64,000 nucleotides of DNA, from contig NZ_JBFLUG010000014.1 of assembly GCF_041008525.1 (NCBI RefSeq), forward strand, positions 1 through 64,000, given 5' to 3'. Positions 8,330 to 16,474 of the stretch are shown here, in pieces. The notes beneath the pieces were generated by a model. The model saw only the letters and a program-made list of their open reading frames with translations. It was not told where the DNA came from and did not search any database. The translations under genes were made by a program, and so were the position numbers. How positions within the stretch are numbered: position 1 is the stretch's first letter; each line of letters begins with the position of its first letter. The stretch comes from Parafrankia sp041008525 (GTDB lineage Bacteria; Actinomycetota; Actinomycetes; Frankiales; Frankiaceae).

Positions 8330-9526
8330 TCAGGGCCCGGCCGTCCAGAGGGCGGCGTGGGTGCCTCCCGACGGGAGACCGGCGCTGCCGCCGATCGTGC
8401 CCGACGCACTGACGGCGGCCGGAGTGGCGTCCGGGCCGCCGAGGGCGGCCAGCGGGGTGAGCTTCCCGGCGCGCCACAGGAAGCCGCGGGTCAGGTACGG
8501 GTTGCCCGGGCCGGTCGAACCTGTGGCCGTGGCGATGACCTGCCCCCGGTTGTTCACGTCGACCGCCTCGGCAGCGAGGCCGGTGAGGCCGAGCGGGGTG
8601 GTCGGCCGACCGGCCGACCAGACGAAGGCGTCCTGCCGGCCTCCCGTGTCGGTCGACGTCCCGGTAACCAGGCCCAGGTCGTTCAGGGCCGTCGCCCGGG
8701 AGTAGTCCCCGCCCAGTGTTCCCAGATCGGTCATCGTGCCGGCGCTCCAGAAGAAGGCGTGGGTCCGCCCGTCGGCGCGGACGCTCTGCCCGGCGACCTG
8801 GCCGCGCGCGTTGAGGGCGGTGACCTGCGTCGAGTCGCCGCCGAGCGACCCGAGGCCGGTGATCCGGCCGTCGGCCCACAGGAACCCGCTGGGGAGGCCG
8901 TAGACGGGGCCTCCCTCGCCGGCCCTGGTGCCGGCGACCTGCCCAAACTCGTTCACGTGCAGGCTCGCGTTGGCGAGGCTGGGGACCACGCCGAGATCGC
9001 GGGCCGCACGCCCGTCGGCGCCGGACAGGTAGGCCCGGACGACCGGCTCCGGCCCGTCCAGCTCGGCGGAGATGGCCACCACCTGCCCACGGTCGTTGAT
9101 GTCGGCCGGGATGACCGTGTCCCCGGGAACGGGCAGCACGGCCGCTGTTCCGCGTTCCCAGCGGACGGCGACCGGTGCTCCGGAGGCGGACTGCCCATGC
9201 CCGATGACCTGGCCGCGGTTGTTCAGGCCGATCGGCTCGATCGGTCGTCCGTCATAGGTCAGCGGTGTGAGACGGCCGCGGGCCCACAGATACGAGGGGG
9301 AATCCGGGCCAGTCGCGACGAGTGCCTGGCCGACGTCGTTGACAGCGACCACACGGCTGTCGCCGGCCCACTGCGGGGTGAGATCCCGCGCAGTCAGCGG
9401 GACGGCCGGTGGGTCGCCGGCGGCCTCGGCCGGTGCGGCGAGCGGAACCACCGTGGCGGCGGCGAGAAAGGAAACGGCCACGCGGATCCGCTGGCGGATC
9501 GACACGGGCGACGGTGCTGCAGGCAT
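8330..9526 (-). CDS. Secreted HAF-repeat protein
   Basis: The 398-residue product is exported: residues 1-36 form a signal peptide with a hydrophobic core and end in APAEAAG. The rest is built from repeats of about 45-50 residues with the pattern (I/V)NxxGQVxG...aFlWxxGxmtdLGtLGG, for example LNARGQVAGQSVRADGR and LGTLGGDYSRATALND. This is the HAF family of extracellular repeats, probably a beta-propeller-like fold. Function is unknown. The ATG at 9526 is chosen because it starts the signal peptide; the frame is open upstream without sense. Confidence 0.85.
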   Translation of the reverse strand: MPAAPSPVSIRQRIRVAVSFLAAATVVPLAAPAEAAGDPPAVPLTARDLTPQWAGDSRVVAVNDVGQALVATGPDSPSYLWARGRLTPLTYDGRPIEPIGLNNRGQVIGHGQSASGAPVAVRWERGTAAVLPVPGDTVIPADINDRGQVVAISAELDGPEPVVRAYLSGADGRAARDLGVVPSLANASLHVNEFGQVAGTRAGEGGPVYGLPSGFLWADGRITGLGSLGGDSTQVTALNARGQVAGQSVRADGRTHAFFWSAGTMTDLGTLGGDYSRATALNDLGLVTGTSTDTGGRQDAFVWSAGRPTTPLGLTGLAAEAVDVNNRGQVIATATGSTGPGNPYLTRGFLWRAGKLTPLAALGGPDATPAAVSASGTIGGSAGLPSGGTHAALWTAGP

Positions 9527-9830
9527 CGGCCTGGTGACCCCTCGTCGGCGTGGATATGGCGGGTGCCCCCGGCCCGGCCGGTCATTACCGCCCGGCTGTG
9601 GTGCCGTCGATATTTTTTGTTGAATTCTCCTGTTCCGGTCACTGCTTTGCCACGCCCTACGCGGGTGAGGATATTGCCGTGGGTCAACGGCGTCAACGGC
9701 CGGCCCGTAAAACAAAGCTACTGGTTGAGTTGTCGGTGTGCGTGCTAAAAAGCACGCGGGATGACATTGGGCGACCGCCAGACATGTCCTGGTGTCGCCG
9801 GAGCAGGATCACCGAAAATGGGAGAGTGGC

Positions 9831-11480
9831 ATGTCCGAGGTGTCGTCAGACTTATCCGGGACCGCCGGCCAGAAATCCTCCTCCGGGTTGAGTCGGCGGA
9901 CGTTCATCGGCGCCGCGGGCGCCGGCGCGGCCGCGTTCGGCGGCCTCGTGGCCGGTGCCTCACCGGCGCGTGCGGTGACGAACACCGAGGTGAACGCCCG
10001 GGCCGTGGTCGTCGGCACCGGCTTCGGCGGTGGCGTGACCGCACTGCGCCTCGCCAGGGCCGGGGTGCCGACCCTCGTTCTCGAACGAGGGCTGCGCTGG
10101 CCCACCGGGCCGAACGCGAACACCTTCGCCACCGTCGCGAACCTCGACAACCGGTCGGCCTGGCTCTCCCCGAAACCACCGTTGCCGAGCCTGGCAAGCC
10201 TCGTTCCGGGCGCCGACCAGACCTGGCCCCTCCACACCGGGGTCATCGAGGTCATCAAGGGCAACAACATGACCGTCAACTGTGGTGCCTGCGTCGGCGG
10301 CGGTTCGGTCATGTACCACGGCATGACCCTGCAGCCCACCAGGTCCGACTTCAACCGGTCGATGCCGCTGGCCGCCGGCATGTACGACGAGCTCAACGCC
10401 ACGTGGTACCCCACCGTGGCGTCGATGCTCGGAATCTCCACCGTCCCCGACGACATCCTCAACGTGGCCCCGTACACGTCGTCCAGAATCTTCCTGGACG
10501 TCGCGCCCCGGACCGGCCTGCGGACGTTCAAGGTGCCGCTTCCCGTCGACTGGAGCTTCGTCCGCGGAGAGCTCAACGGCACCTACAAGAAGGCCTACAC
10601 GAACAGCGACATCGCCTTCGGCGTGAACAACGGAGGAAAGCACTCGATCGACGTCACCTATCTCGCCGCCGCGGAGGCCACCGGCAGGGTGACCGTGCAG
10701 ACGCTGCACATCGTGCGGGACGTCTCCCTCGGCGCCAACGGCACATGGGTCCTTTCCGTCGACCGTATCGACACTGCCGGCAACGTCCAGGAACACAAGA
10801 CCATCACCACCGACGCGGTCTTCCTCAACGCCGGCTCGCCCGGAACGACCCGGCTGCTCGTCAAGGCGAAGGCCAAGAACCTCATCCCGAACCTGCCGGA
10901 CTCCATCGGTACCCAGTGGGGCAACAACGGCGACCGCATCTACGAGTGGATCGGGATGCTGCGCAACCCGGGCGCCACCCAGGGCGGCCCCGCCTGCGTC
11001 GGTGCCACCGACCCGATCAGCCCGATTCCGCTCCGGATCATTCACGCCGGTGCGCCACCCCTGATCGCCGGCATCCAGCGACTGATGACCGTCGTCGGCT
11101 TCGGCATCGTTCCCCCGGTCGGCACGTGGACCTACGACGCGGCGAAGGACGACGCCGTCCTGAACTGGCCGATCGGCGCCGACGCCGCCCTCCAGGTGCT
11201 GATCGCGGCGCGGATGGCCGGGCTGGCGCTGGCCGGCGGCGGAATCATGATCGACACGAACCTGACCGAGAACTCGACCTGGCACGCCCTCGGTGGCGTC
11301 CCCATGGGATCGGCCACCGACCTCTACGGCCGTGTCCGGGGCCACCGCGGTCTGTACGTTCTCGACGGCGCCCGCATCCCCGGCTCGACCGGTGCCTGCA
11401 ACCCGTCCATGACGATCGCCGCGCTGGCCGAGCACAGCATGGCCAGGATCGTTCCCCAGGACGTGGGCACGGTCTTCTGA
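9831..11480 (+). CDS. Tat-exported GMC-type oxidoreductase, cholesterol oxidase-like
   Basis: This 549-residue flavoenzyme resembles type I (GMC-fold) cholesterol oxidases, which oxidise and isomerise 3-beta-hydroxysterols. A twin-arginine signal (SRRTFIGAAG, residues 21-30) ends near ASPARA, so it is folded with FAD inside the cell before export. The FAD motif VVGTGFGGG is at 60-68, and NCGACVGGGSVMYHGM corresponds to the second FAD contact. Near the end, WHALGG places the catalytic histidine at 485, and GACNPSMTIAALAE places the catalytic asparagine at 524. GGGAGAG before the ATG at 9831 decides the start. It is monocistronic. Substrate specificity for cholesterol rather than another sterol or alcohol is inferred. 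Confidence 0.88.
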   Translation: MSEVSSDLSGTAGQKSSSGLSRRTFIGAAGAGAAAFGGLVAGASPARAVTNTEVNARAVVVGTGFGGGVTALRLARAGVPTLVLERGLRWPTGPNANTFATVANLDNRSAWLSPKPPLPSLASLVPGADQTWPLHTGVIEVIKGNNMTVNCGACVGGGSVMYHGMTLQPTRSDFNRSMPLAAGMYDELNATWYPTVASMLGISTVPDDILNVAPYTSSRIFLDVAPRTGLRTFKVPLPVDWSFVRGELNGTYKKAYTNSDIAFGVNNGGKHSIDVTYLAAAEATGRVTVQTLHIVRDVSLGANGTWVLSVDRIDTAGNVQEHKTITTDAVFLNAGSPGTTRLLVKAKAKNLIPNLPDSIGTQWGNNGDRIYEWIGMLRNPGATQGGPACVGATDPISPIPLRIIHAGAPPLIAGIQRLMTVVGFGIVPPVGTWTYDAAKDDAVLNWPIGADAALQVLIAARMAGLALAGGGIMIDTNLTENSTWHALGGVPMGSATDLYGRVRGHRGLYVLDGARIPGSTGACNPSMTIAALAEHSMARIVPQDVGTVF

Positions 11481-11582
11481 CAGGCCCCTGACCGACCGCT
11501 CGGGCGGACGCCGGCCTTGGCCGGCCAGCCGAATCGCCGGCTGGCCGGTTGGCCGGCTCGGCCGGGCACCCACGGGCCCCGC

Positions 11583-11630
11583 TTTGTCTTCAAGTGATGT
11601 CATCGTATGCTGACATTGCTTGACGACAAA
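11583..11630. promoter_or_regulatory. 20-base imperfect inverted repeat, likely TetR operator of the MFS/TetR operon
   Basis: TTTGTCTTCAAGTGATGTCA at 11583-11602 and TGACATTGCTTGACGACAAA at 11611-11630 are inverted copies with 17 of 20 matches around an eight-base spacer. The dyad ends 14 bases before the GTG of the exporter gene and so overlaps its promoter or leader. The TetR gene in the same operon is the obvious binder. Confidence 0.7.
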
Positions 11631-11644
11631 GATCGGGAGGCGCG

Positions 11645-13204
11645 GTGCGTGGGAGACGGGGCATCAACCAGGCGGCGCCGGCCAGGTCAGGCCTACCGGG
11701 CCAGGCGAGCCCGGGCCTCCTGCTCGGCGTCCTCGTCTACTGCGGACTCGTGATCGCGGTCATCGGGACGCTCGGCACGCCCCTGATCCCGACGATCGCG
11801 ACCGACCTGCACGTCTCGCTCGCGGACGCCCAGTGGCTGCTCACCCTGACGCTGCTGATCGGGGCCGCCACCACCCCGCTGATCGGGCGGCTCGGCGACG
11901 GGCCACACCGGCGCACCGTCCTGCTGGCCGGCCTGGGAGCTGTGGGAGCGGGCTCCGTCCTCGCGGCCACCGCGGCCAGCTTCGTGCAGCTGCTCGTCGG
12001 GCGGGGCCTCATGGGCATCGGCATGGGCCTGATGCCGCTGGCGCTGGCGATCGCCCGCGACCTGCTGCCGCCGAGCCGGGTCGGCCCGGGGATCGCGGCC
12101 CTGTCCATCACGGTCGCGACCGGGGCCGGGCTCGGCTACCCCCTCAGCGGTCTGATCGCGGACACGTTCGACTACCACGCGGGGTTCTGGATGGCGGCCG
12201 GACTGGCGGGCGCGGCGATGGCGGCGGTGGTCGCCGTCGTGCCGGGGCGGGCGAGCGCCCGGCCCGCATCCGGGCGGCTCGACCTGCGCGGCGCGTTGCT
12301 GTTCGCCGCCGCGCTCAGCCCGCTGCTCCTCGCGCTGAGCGAGGGACGGGCCTGGGGCTGGACGTCGCCGGGAGTGGTGGCGCTCCTCGTGGTCGGCGTC
12401 GCCTGCGGGGTCGGCTGGGCCCTGGTCGAGCTGCGGACGGCGAACCCGCTGGTCGAGCTGAGGTACCTCAGGGCCCGGCCGGTGCTCGTGGCCGACGTGT
12501 GCGCGGCGCTCGCCGGCTTCGGCATGTTCAACGCGATGACCCTGATCAACCGGCTCGCGCAGGCCCCGACATCGACCGGCTACGGCTTCGGGGCGTCGCC
12601 CGCGGTGCTCGGCCTGGTGATCCTGCCCCTGTCCGCGGGAACAGTGCTGGCCAGCCGCTGGTCGCGCTGGCTGGGGCCACGCACCGGCGGTGGCCGGGGA
12701 CTGCTGGTGACCGGTCTGCTCGCGGTGGCCCTCGCCCAGTTCGGCCTCGCCGTCCGCCACGACCACCTCGTCGAGCTGGGCGCGGCCACGTTCCTGTTCG
12801 GGGTCGGCATCGGGCTCGCCTTCGCGGCGATGCCCGCACTCATCATCGGATCCGTCCCACTGCAGGAGACGGGCAGCGCCACGAGCTTCAACCAGGTCCT
12901 GCGGACGGCTGGCGGCTCGGTGGGCAGCGCGCTCGGAGCGGCCATGCTCGCCGCGCACACCCCGGCCGGCTCGTCCCAGCCCGGCGAGAGCGGCTACACG
13001 CTGGCGTTCGGCCTGGCCGGCGGGGTCTGCGCGCTGGCCGTGCTCGCGGCACTGGCCCTGCCGGCCTCGCCACGTGACGGTGAGCAGGCCGCGGGCCCCG
13101 CGACCATCCCCGCTGCCCGGCTGGCGGAGCTGGCGACACCGCGGGAGGAGCCGGTGGGCACCGCCGCCTCGCGACCCACGATGGCGGATGATGTCGAGCC
13201 ATGA
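11645..13204 (+). CDS. Major facilitator superfamily drug-type exporter
   Basis: The 519-residue integral membrane protein has a dozen or more hydrophobic helices. It shows MFS loop motifs of the DHA2/EmrB type: LGTPLIPTIATDLHVS in the first helix region, IGRLGDGPHRRTVLLAG in loop 2-3, and a motif-C-like ATGAGLGYPLSGLIAD. It should act as a proton antiporter for hydrophobic small molecules. GGGAGG precedes the GTG start. The stop overlaps the ATG of the following TetR gene as ATGA, so the pair forms a self-regulated export cassette under the dyad at 11583-11630. Confidence 0.9.
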   Translation: MRGRRGINQAAPARSGLPGQASPGLLLGVLVYCGLVIAVIGTLGTPLIPTIATDLHVSLADAQWLLTLTLLIGAATTPLIGRLGDGPHRRTVLLAGLGAVGAGSVLAATAASFVQLLVGRGLMGIGMGLMPLALAIARDLLPPSRVGPGIAALSITVATGAGLGYPLSGLIADTFDYHAGFWMAAGLAGAAMAAVVAVVPGRASARPASGRLDLRGALLFAAALSPLLLALSEGRAWGWTSPGVVALLVVGVACGVGWALVELRTANPLVELRYLRARPVLVADVCAALAGFGMFNAMTLINRLAQAPTSTGYGFGASPAVLGLVILPLSAGTVLASRWSRWLGPRTGGGRGLLVTGLLAVALAQFGLAVRHDHLVELGAATFLFGVGIGLAFAAMPALIIGSVPLQETGSATSFNQVLRTAGGSVGSALGAAMLAAHTPAGSSQPGESGYTLAFGLAGGVCALAVLAALALPASPRDGEQAAGPATIPAARLAELATPREEPVGTAASRPTMADDVEP

Positions 13205-14028
13205 ACACCACCCGCCGGCGCGACGCGGCGCGGAGCCGCCAGGCGCTGCTCGCCGCAGCGGCCGACCTGTTCGCCGAGCGTGGCTACGCCGGCACCGCCA
13301 TCCGGTCGGTCGGCGACCGTGCCGGCGTCGACCCGGCCCTCATCGCCCGGTACTTCGGCGGTAAGGAAGGGCTGTACCAGGCGGTTCTCGCCGCCGATCC
13401 GCTCATCGGACAGACCGGTCCGGTTTCCGGCGGCCCGAACAGCGGCGATGGGAACGACGGCGACACGAACCACGATGCTGGCCCGAACCACGATGACCCG
13501 AACCACGATGACCCGAACCGCGGCGCGAACCGCGGCGCGAACCGCGGCGGCCCGGCCACTGACGCCGCGGGCAGCGGCGGCTCCGCCGGCGAGGGGCAGG
13601 CGGAACCCCCGGCGCGGTCCGCGGCCGGCGCCGCGTCGGCTGGCCGCGGGTCGGCCGCGGCGAGCGAGACACCGGCCGACCCGGCGGCAGCGGTGCGCGC
13701 CCTGGTGGGCCGGGCGCTGGACAGGTGGACAGCGAGCGGTGTGAGCGCCGCGGCCCAGAACGTCTTCCGCCGCGAGGTGGACGCTGCCGCACGGGCAGCG
13801 ACCCGCGAACGGCTCGACACCGTTCGCCTACCGCTGGGCGAGATGGCGGCAACGCCCGACCCGGAGCTGGCAGCCGAGCTCGCCGTCGCCCTGCTCTTCG
13901 GGGTGGGAGTCGCCCGGGACGCCGGAACCCTCACCCGACTCGCCAGGGCTTCCGCCGACGACCTTCGCGAGCCACTGACCGCCGCGCTTCTCGCCGCGCT
14001 GGGGATAGCCGAACCGTCCCAGCCCTGA
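13201..14028 (+). CDS. TetR family regulator with a long low-complexity insertion
   Basis: The 275-residue product starts with a clear TetR DNA-binding domain (residues 8-58; YAGTAIRSVGDRAGVDPALI then ARYFGGKEGLYQAV). Residues about 75-160 form a low-complexity linker of Asn/His/Asp and Asn/Arg/Gly repeats encoded by 15-base (CCGAACCACGATGAC) and 12-base tandem units, followed by Ala/Ser/Pro-rich sequence. The C-terminal helical domain begins around AVRALVGRALDRW. TetR proteins are usually near 200 residues, so the linker is an expansion. It is coupled to the MFS gene by a four-base overlap and presumably represses this operon. Confidence 0.88.
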   Translation: MNTTRRRDAARSRQALLAAAADLFAERGYAGTAIRSVGDRAGVDPALIARYFGGKEGLYQAVLAADPLIGQTGPVSGGPNSGDGNDGDTNHDAGPNHDDPNHDDPNRGANRGANRGGPATDAAGSGGSAGEGQAEPPARSAAGAASAGRGSAAASETPADPAAAVRALVGRALDRWTASGVSAAAQNVFRREVDAAARAATRERLDTVRLPLGEMAATPDPELAAELAVALLFGVGVARDAGTLTRLARASADDLREPLTAALLAALGIAEPSQP

Positions 14029-14064
14029 CGCAGGCCCTCCGTCAGACATCGCACCAGGCGCGGA

Positions 14065-14229
14065 TCAGGGCGGCCTGCCGACGAACTCGCCCCAGCCGTA
14101 CTCGAAGATCCGCTGTGCCGTGGCGTTCGCGTACACGAAGAGCGGGTCGGCCGCGCCGTCGTGCGCCAGCAGGCCGAACGGCGCCTCGTCGTGGAGCCAG
14201 CGAGCGCATGCCGCTCCAGCGGCATCACC
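14065..14229 (-). pseudogene. Remnant of a MEKHLA/PAS-like domain gene
   Basis: Reading leftward, about 54 codons resemble the first part of a MEKHLA (PAS-related) domain: an APFGLLAH segment, then DPLFVYANATAQRIFEYGWG and EFVGRPP, immediately followed by a TGA. Intact family members continue for about 100 more residues past this point. Nothing continuing the domain follows, and the upstream part dissolves into the 5' region of the SnoaL gene on the other strand. I read this as a decayed gene fragment; it is short, so the call is moderate. Confidence 0.5.
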
Positions 14230-14362
14230 GACCTGCGAGTCTCGGGGCGGTCGGGGGGTCGGATGTCGGGTGGACGGGTCGTCGGCGCAGAAGTAACGTT
14301 CCCGACGTTCCGGGCCCTGACCTTCGGGGCCTGGGCCGCGACCATGCGGGAGGGGAACTGCC

Positions 14363-14791
14363 GTGGCGGACCTTCGGGAGGACAAGGCACAGATCGCCGA
14401 GGTGCTGATCCGGTACGCGACAGGTATCGACCAGCGGGACTGGGCCCTGTTCCGCACGTGCTGGACCGCGGACGTCGAGGCAGACTACGGCACTGTGCAG
14501 CACGCCGGCGTCGAGGCGATCACCGAGTACATGACCAGGGCACACGAGAACATGGGCCCGACCCACCACCGCCTGTCGAACGTCGTCGTCGACGTCGAGG
14601 GGGACCGGGCGTCGGCACGTTCCTACGTCCACGCGGTCCTGATGCTCTCGCCGGACGACCCCGGCCGCTGGATCGACGTGATCGGCAACTACACCGACGA
14701 GCTCGTCCGGACTCCGGCGGGCTGGCGGATCAGCCGCCGCACCACGCGGATCGCGCGCCTGCTGACATCCGGCGAGACACCTGTCAGCTGA
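14363..14791 (+). CDS. SnoaL-like / nuclear transport factor 2 fold protein
   Basis: This 142-residue protein has the SnoaL-4 pattern: an N-terminal helix pair (IAEVLIRYATGIDQRDWALFR), then CWTADVEADYG, a central VVVDVEGDRASARSYVHAV strand pair, and a C-terminal strand GWRISRRTTR. The cone-shaped fold serves as a small-molecule isomerase, hydratase or binding protein. GGGAGGGG lies upstream of the GTG start. It ends six bases before the convergent lipoprotein gene. No substrate is indicated. Confidence 0.85.
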   Translation: MADLREDKAQIAEVLIRYATGIDQRDWALFRTCWTADVEADYGTVQHAGVEAITEYMTRAHENMGPTHHRLSNVVVDVEGDRASARSYVHAVLMLSPDDPGRWIDVIGNYTDELVRTPAGWRISRRTTRIARLLTSGETPVS

Positions 14792-14797
14792 TCGTCG

Positions 14798-15463
14798 TCA
14801 CACGCACGCCACCCGGTCGCTGCGTCGACCCGCGATCTCTTCCCCCGCCACCTCGGTGGTGCACTGCACAAAGATGAGCAGCACCATTTCCGGCGTTCTG
14901 GATCCTCCTACCACGAGCTGGACGCTCTGGCTGTTGCCCGTGTAGGTGATTTTCGTCCTGCCGTCGGAGCCGGCTTCCTGGAAGAACTTGTAACCGGCGC
15001 TGGGCAAGGTCTGGCGATAATAGTCGACGGCCGCGACCGGACTGATGCCGTCAAGGGTGAGCGTCGCGTCCGTGGGCTTGTTCTTGGAGACGGTGAACGT
15101 CACTCCGGGCGGAAACGGAAAATGTTCCGGGACGATGGAATTCGCCAGTGGGCCCGCGCCGGCGACCGGAGTCGGTGCGGGTGCGGGTGCGGGTGCGAGG
15201 GCGGGTGCCGGGACGGCGAGGTCGGCTGTTGCCGCCGGGGTCGGGAGCAGAGTCGCCGAGCCGCCCGCCAGAGCTGTGGTCAGGTCGGTTACCCAGCCGG
15301 CCAACGGAGTGGGGGGCTGGCCGGCTGACCCGGCCGCAGCCTGCGCGCTCGGCGCCTGGGAGGTGACGGTCGAACCGCTACCGCCACACGCGGTGGCCAG
15401 CAGCATCAGGCCCACCCCGAAGCCCACGGTGAGTGACCGTGACCTTGTTTTCTCGACTCTCAC
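14798..15463 (-). CDS. Putative lipoprotein with Ala/Pro-rich linker
   Basis: The 221-residue product has a signal peptide ending in LLATAC (lipobox cysteine at about residue 26). A low-complexity linker rich in Ala, Pro and Thr follows to about residue 105. A globular domain of about 90 residues then contains DGISPVAAVDYYRQTLPSAG, which suggests a small alpha/beta domain that binds or senses something outside the membrane. The GTG at 15463 has GGGGGG seven bases before it. I do not recognise the family. Confidence 0.7.
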   Translation of the reverse strand: MRVEKTRSRSLTVGFGVGLMLLATACGGSGSTVTSQAPSAQAAAGSAGQPPTPLAGWVTDLTTALAGGSATLLPTPAATADLAVPAPALAPAPAPAPTPVAGAGPLANSIVPEHFPFPPGVTFTVSKNKPTDATLTLDGISPVAAVDYYRQTLPSAGYKFFQEAGSDGRTKITYTGNSQSVQLVVGGSRTPEMVLLIFVQCTTEVAGEEIAGRRSDRVACV

Positions 15464-15700
15464 GGATTACCCCCCGAAACCCGGCTGTCTGATCGATGTG
15501 CGGGCTGTCTCCTGCCGGCAGAGAAGTCAGTCCTTCGTTTCGAGGTAACTGCACGGGAAAATGCTCCGGACGACGTCCGGAATTCTAAAGGATGATCCCA
15601 TGATCGCGAATTTCCGTCATCGCGGCGCCGGGGTGGCGAGCCCGTTCGGCCGGCCACCGCGGTCCTTGAGGAGGTGATGCCCGCCCGATGCCCGCCGGGG

Positions 15701-16309
15701 TCAGGCGAACAAGGAGTCGGGCCCAGTGGTCGCTGGCTGTAGAAGTCGCATGATCATCTCGACGGTGCGGTCCAGCGGGCGGCGCCGGGCGGTGACCGTG
15801 GACAGCAGCGTGCGGGTCAGGATGGCGCCGAGGAGCATGTCGAAGACGTCGTCCGGGTCCACGGCGGGGTCGATGCTCCCGGGCGGCGCGGCGTGCAGGA
15901 TGTCCTGGAACTGCGGTCGCGCCGACACACGCAGGTAGAACTCCGGTGGGCGCTGCCGGCTCGCGGTCTGGTGGTGCGCGAGCAGCCCCGCCGCGGCCGC
16001 GCGCGCCGCGGGCGCGTCGAAGGCGGCGACGTAGGCGCGGACGAAGCGGCGGAGGTCGCCGCGGAGGTCCCCCGTCGGCTGGACGCTGAGCGGACTGAGG
16101 CCGGGGAACGTGGCCTCCTCGATCAGCTCGATCCGCGACCCCCAGCGGCGGTAGATGGCGGAGGCGTGGACACCGGAGTGCCCGGCGACGGCGTGGATCG
16201 TCGTCGCTTCGAAGCCACGCTCCACGAGCAGCTCGCGCGTCGCGGCAAGGGCCCGTTCGTCGATGCTCGTGTCGCGGGGGCGCCCCGGGCGGCGGGGAGG
16301 CTCGGCCAT
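15701..16309 (-). CDS. TetR family transcriptional regulator
   Basis: The 202-residue protein opens with a basic arm (PRRPGRPRDTS) followed by the TetR domain (residues 18-65; TTIHAVAGHSGVHASAIYRRW). The C-terminal domain is of the common TetR_C type with DVFDMLLGAILTR. It is divergent from the alcohol dehydrogenase operon. Two direct operator-like repeats lie in the shared 165-base intergenic region, so it very likely controls both directions. Confidence 0.93.
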   Translation of the reverse strand: MAEPPRRPGRPRDTSIDERALAATRELLVERGFEATTIHAVAGHSGVHASAIYRRWGSRIELIEEATFPGLSPLSVQPTGDLRGDLRRFVRAYVAAFDAPAARAAAAGLLAHHQTASRQRPPEFYLRVSARPQFQDILHAAPPGSIDPAVDPDDVFDMLLGAILTRTLLSTVTARRRPLDRTVEMIMRLLQPATTGPDSLFA

Positions 16310-16362
16310 GCCGGCGATCGTACGTACGGGCGGCGACTCCGGCCCAGACCGACCCCGTCGGA

Positions 16363-16411
16363 TTTCAGGACAAGATCTTCTATAATATTTCAGGACAGAG
16401 TCTTCTGTAAC
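16363..16411. promoter_or_regulatory. Tandem operator-like repeats between TetR and ADH genes
   Basis: TTTCAGGACAAGATCTTCTATAAT (16363-16386) and TTTCAGGACAGAGTCTTCTGTAAC (16388-16411) are direct repeats 25 bases apart. Each contains a small dyad: AAGATCTT in the first and ACAGA-N4-TCTGT in the second. The first copy includes a TATAAT, a good -10 box for the rightward operon. Binding of the adjacent TetR here would block both promoters. Confidence 0.65.
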
Positions 16412-16474
16412 TCGCCCGCCGTCGCTACAGTCCGGTGCCGGGAGATGCGCTGGTGGCGACGGAGAGAGAAGCTG

